The notes beneath the pieces were generated by a model. It did not search any database. It was given only the letters and a program-made list of their open reading frames with translations, and was not told the origin of the DNA. From Streptomyces sp. NBC_01465 (GTDB lineage: Bacteria; Actinomycetota; Actinomycetes; Streptomycetales; Streptomycetaceae), in contig NZ_CP109467.1 of the NCBI RefSeq assembly GCF_036227325.1, positions 3,162,001 to 3,226,000 on the forward strand: 64,000 nt of DNA. Direction: 5' to 3'. Within the stretch, counting starts at the first letter, position 1, and every line of letters starts with the position of its first letter. The position numbers and the translations under genes were made by a program. Below, one piece after another: positions 61,568 to 64,000 of this stretch.

Positions 61568-63106
61568 TCACGAGGTGGGCGGCTTCTCCTCGTCCGTCTC
61601 CGACGCCGCATCCGACGCCGTCTCCGACGCCGTCTCCGTCGCCGTCTCCGTCGCCGCATCCACCTCGGCCTCGGCCTCGGCAGGCTCAGGGGCGGGCACC
61701 TCCGCCACAGGTACGGGCTCGGGTTCGGGCTCCGGATCCGGCGTCGGTACGGACTCCACGACAGGCTCTGCGACCACCGTCGGCTGTTGCGGCGGGAACA
61801 GGGCCATCAGACCGCCCGAGGCCTCCTTCAGCGCCGTCCAGCGGCGCTCGCGCTCCTGGGTCTCGCCCTCCGCCGCCTCAGCCTTCAGGCCACGGCGGAA
61901 GCGCCACCAGCGCAGGCCCAGCGCCAACGGGACCCCCACGCCCGCCGTCCACACCAGTGCCGCCGCGCCCGTGCGCCACCACACCGGGCCGAACTCCGCC
62001 AGGTTCCCCGTGCCGAGCGGGCCGCCCGCCAGCGCCGCCAGCAGCGCCGCACCCGCCGCGCAGCCAGCAGCCGCCAGCGCTGCCACGGACGCCGTGTCGC
62101 GCAGGCCGCGGTCGGCTTCCGTACGTACGGAGAACCAGCCCACCACCACCCCGGCCGCCACCGGAACCAGCGCCACACCCCAGCCCAACCAGGACCCGCG
62201 CCCCTCCGCCGGGACCGCCGCCAGCAGCGGGAAGTGCGGCAGCGCGGGGTTCGTGGTCACCCCCAGGGGCGAGGCGGTCGCCCCGGCGCCGAGCGCAAAA
62301 CCGGGCCCGAGCGCGTAGGCCGCCGCCCACACCGCCGCGTTCGGTACGAGGGCCAGCGCCAGCAGCAGCACCGCGAAACGGCCCGACCACACCCCCGTGA
62401 GCTGCAGAAACGCACTCTGCGCGGCCCCCGCGTGCCACACCAGCGCGCCCCCGAGCAGCAGCGCGCCACCGCCCACCAGGACCGCGACCCCGGCGGCCGC
62501 CGCCCGTACCGCGTCGCCCGCGTCGTCCGGCACCCACTCCGGCAGCGGCACCGGGGGCCGCCCCGCCGCCGTCCACACCCCGAGCCCGACCGTCCCCGCC
62601 ACGACCACCGGCAGATGGAACGCCGCGCTCAGCGGTCCCGCCGCCAGCGGCCCGCCGAGGTCGTACAGCGCCACCACGCCCGCGACCAGCAGATATCCGC
62701 CCGACACCGCCCAGAAGGCGCCCCGCACGGACGCGACGGGCCGGCCCTCCTCCTGGTCCATGCAGTCGCGCGCGGCCCGGTACAGCAGCCAGATCGGCCC
62801 CACCGACAGCAGCAGCGGTACGACACCGACCGGCGCCGGCACCCCGGAGAGGGTGTCCGGCCTGGTCAGCTCGGTGCCGTGGGCGAGCAACCAGATCCCC
62901 GCGGCGACGTGCAGGGCCCCGTCGGGGCCGCTGTCGGGGTACGGGGAGCTGATCCACTCCACCATCACCAGCACGGCGAGCGCACCGAGCCCGACCCCCG
63001 CGGCGACGGCCCCGCGCAACGCGCAGTCGACAAGCGCGGCGGCACGACGACTCCGTACGGGGGCGGACGGCGGCAACAACGGGCTGCGATCGGTCACTTG
63101 GGTCAC
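61568..63106 (-). CDS. DUF6350 multi-pass membrane protein
   Basis: The 512-residue protein has about ten or more hydrophobic segments (for example [40 protein letters not shown]). The C-terminal tail is long and rich in Pro, Glu, Ala, Thr and Ser ([10 protein letters not shown], then [17 protein letters not shown]). DUF6350 is an actinobacterial family of unknown function found near purN/purH. GTG 63106 follows GGGAGC at 8-10 nt. An open frame continues far upstream but has no ribosome site and would invade the divergent gene. Confidence 0.82.
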   Translation of the reverse strand: MTQVTDRSPLLPPSAPVRSRRAAALVDCALRGAVAAGVGLGALAVLVMVEWISSPYPDSGPDGALHVAAGIWLLAHGTELTRPDTLSGVPAPVGVVPLLLSVGPIWLLYRAARDCMDQEEGRPVASVRGAFWAVSGGYLLVAGVVALYDLGGPLAAGPLSAAFHLPVVVAGTVGLGVWTAAGRPPVPLPEWVPDDAGDAVRAAAAGVAVLVGGGALLLGGALVWHAGAAQSAFLQLTGVWSGRFAVLLLALALVPNAAVWAAAYALGPGFALGAGATASPLGVTTNPALPHFPLLAAVPAEGRGSWLGWGVALVPVAAGVVVGWFSVRTEADRGLRDTASVAALAAAGCAAGAALLAALAGGPLGTGNLAEFGPVWWRTGAAALVWTAGVGVPLALGLRWWRFRRGLKAEAAEGETQERERRWTALKEASGGLMALFPPQQPTVVAEPVVESVPTPDPEPEPEPVPVAEVPAPEPAEAEAEVDAATETATETASETASDAASETDEEKPPTS

Positions 63107-63221
63107 GGAGCCATGCTCCCAATGTCCGACACATTCGCGGCGCAACAGGCAAAGAGCCGTCGTGTCACTCAATATACGTTTATGTACTTTTCTGTCCGTC
63201 GTTCGATCACGGAGAGTCCTC

Positions 63222-64000
63222 ATGACTGAACTGCCCTCCCCCAAGGAGCGGCGCAGGCTGCGCGAGGCGAAGTCCCTGACCGAGGAGCAGGTCGCGACGG
63301 CTGTCGGCGTCACCCGGGCGACCGTACGGTCCTGGGAGACCGGCCGGACCTCGCCGCGCGGCCGCAGGCTGGAGCAGTACGCGAAGCTGCTGCAGGCGGA
63401 GGTGGAGGCGGAGGAGCCGCAGGTCAAAGCCGTGGAGACCGCGCCCGCGCCCTCCCCCGCCCGCCCTCATCAGTCCCTCTCGCAGCACACCCGCCCCCGG
63501 CCCGCGGCCAAGCGCGCCGCCAAGCCGCCGGAGACCAGTCCGTCGCGCCACGCACAGCATCAGCAGGTGGTCCGCGTCATGGCGACCGCCGCCGCGCAGC
63601 CCTCCAAGCCCGTCGTACGGGCCTCGGCGGCGCCGCAGGCACCGGCACCGGCACCCGAGCCGGAGAGGGCCGAGCAGGTCCAGCAGGTCCCCGAGACGCA
63701 GGCCGAAGCCGAGCAGGGCCCCGAAGGTTCCGACGGCCCGGGGGGTCTCACCCCCGCCCAGGCCTACGACGCGCTCTACGCCCGGACCGCCCCCGGCCTC
63801 GTACGCCAGACCTATCTCTTCACCGGCCGCCGCAGGCTCGCCGAGGACTCCGTCGCGCACGCCTTCCACCTCGCCTGGCAGCGCTGGCCCGAGGTCGCGA
63901 CCGACCGGGACCCGGAGGGCTGGGTGCGCGCGGCGGCGTACGAGTACGCCATGTCCCCCTGGCACCGGCCCCGCCGCGCCCCACGCCACCCCGACCAGCC
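63222..64000 (+). CDS. XRE-HTH protein fused to sigma-70 region-2-like domain, 3' end cut off
   Basis: The visible 259 residues start [20 protein letters not shown]. An XRE-type helix-turn-helix follows ([21 protein letters not shown], residues 20-50). Then comes an Ala/Pro/Gln-rich linker of about 115 residues and a domain resembling sigma region 2 ([51 protein letters not shown]). Region 4 would lie past the window edge. It is probably a transcription factor or sigma-like adaptor rather than a full sigma factor. GGAGAGTCCTC precedes the ATG. It is divergent from DUF6350. Confidence 0.75.
   Translation, partial: MTELPSPKERRRLREAKSLTEEQVATAVGVTRATVRSWETGRTSPRGRRLEQYAKLLQAEVEAEEPQVKAVETAPAPSPARPHQSLSQHTRPRPAAKRAAKPPETSPSRHAQHQQVVRVMATAAAQPSKPVVRASAAPQAPAPAPEPERAEQVQQVPETQAEAEQGPEGSDGPGGLTPAQAYDALYARTAPGLVRQTYLFTGRRRLAEDSVAHAFHLAWQRWPEVATDRDPEGWVRAAAYEYAMSPWHRPRRAPRHPDQ

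Noticed and set aside
63107..63427. N-terminal extension of the DUF6350 gene
   Set aside because: It has no ribosome site, its composition is unlike the gene, and it overlaps the divergent HTH gene.

Overview
The window looks like core chromosome of a Streptomyces or a very close relative. The GC content is very high with strong G/C bias at third codon positions. GTG starts are frequent, several starts look leaderless, and actinomycete-restricted families (DUF2690, DUF3017, DUF6350) occur. The housekeeping set sdhCDAB, trpS, glyA, mdh, folD and purHN is the kind of grouping I expect in Streptomyces. I see no rRNA, tRNA, CRISPR array, prophage or insertion sequence. About 65 genes are packed tightly in both directions, mostly in short operons with 1-14 nt overlaps.

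Layout. 1-3.6 kb: two DUF4328 membrane proteins, a membrane-anchored GH20 hexosaminidase and a divergent OHCU-decarboxylase-like protein. 3.75-7.2 kb: sdhCDAB with a strong 3' hairpin. 7.3-13 kb: small membrane and hypothetical proteins, a PIN/ribbon-helix-helix toxin-antitoxin-like pair with its operator, an HTH protein and an Lrp-type regulator. 13-17.9 kb: an SMP-30 lactonase, a SnoaL-like protein, a MarR/MFS divergent pair with tandem operator repeats, and a TetR operon with two palindromes. 17.9-20.7 kb: a DUF4132 protein coupled to a small beta-grasp-like protein ending in Gly-Gly. 20.7-27.4 kb: an MMPL transporter with an added C-terminal domain, a two-component system and an oligopeptide-type binding protein. 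27.5-33.8 kb: a D,D-carboxypeptidase, then a compact set matching the mycobacterial decaprenyl-phosphoryl-arabinose pathway (DPPR synthase, PAP2 phosphatase, GtrA, DprE1, DprE2). 34-37.3 kb: an NMT1/SsuA-type ABC importer. 37.3-44.7 kb: a 2H phosphoesterase, trpS, an ECF sigma operon with paired secreted proteins, glyA behind a ZTP riboswitch, and rocD. 44.7-50.2 kb: a YgiB/YgiC-like lipoprotein/ATP-grasp pair, a DMT transporter, and a MocR regulator facing two AhpD-like genes and a PEP-mutase-like gene. 50.2-53.3 kb: a three-gene operon in which two proteins share an IGxxNT amyloid-like motif. 53.4-64 kb: mdh with a duplicated 3' end, an XRE/DUF2690 protein, DUF3017, folD, an RDD protein, purH, purN, DUF6350 and an HTH/sigma-like fusion cut by the right edge.

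How it fits together. PurN, PurH, FolD and GlyA form a purine/one-carbon set. The glyA leader carries a ZTP aptamer that would read ZMP/ZTP, the AICAR intermediate consumed by PurH. Sdh and Mdh supply TCA steps. The least explained modules are the DUF4132/GG-tail pair, the shared amyloid-like motif pair, the YgiB/YgiC-like pair and the complete DprE-type pathway in an organism not expected to make mycobacterial arabinogalactan.
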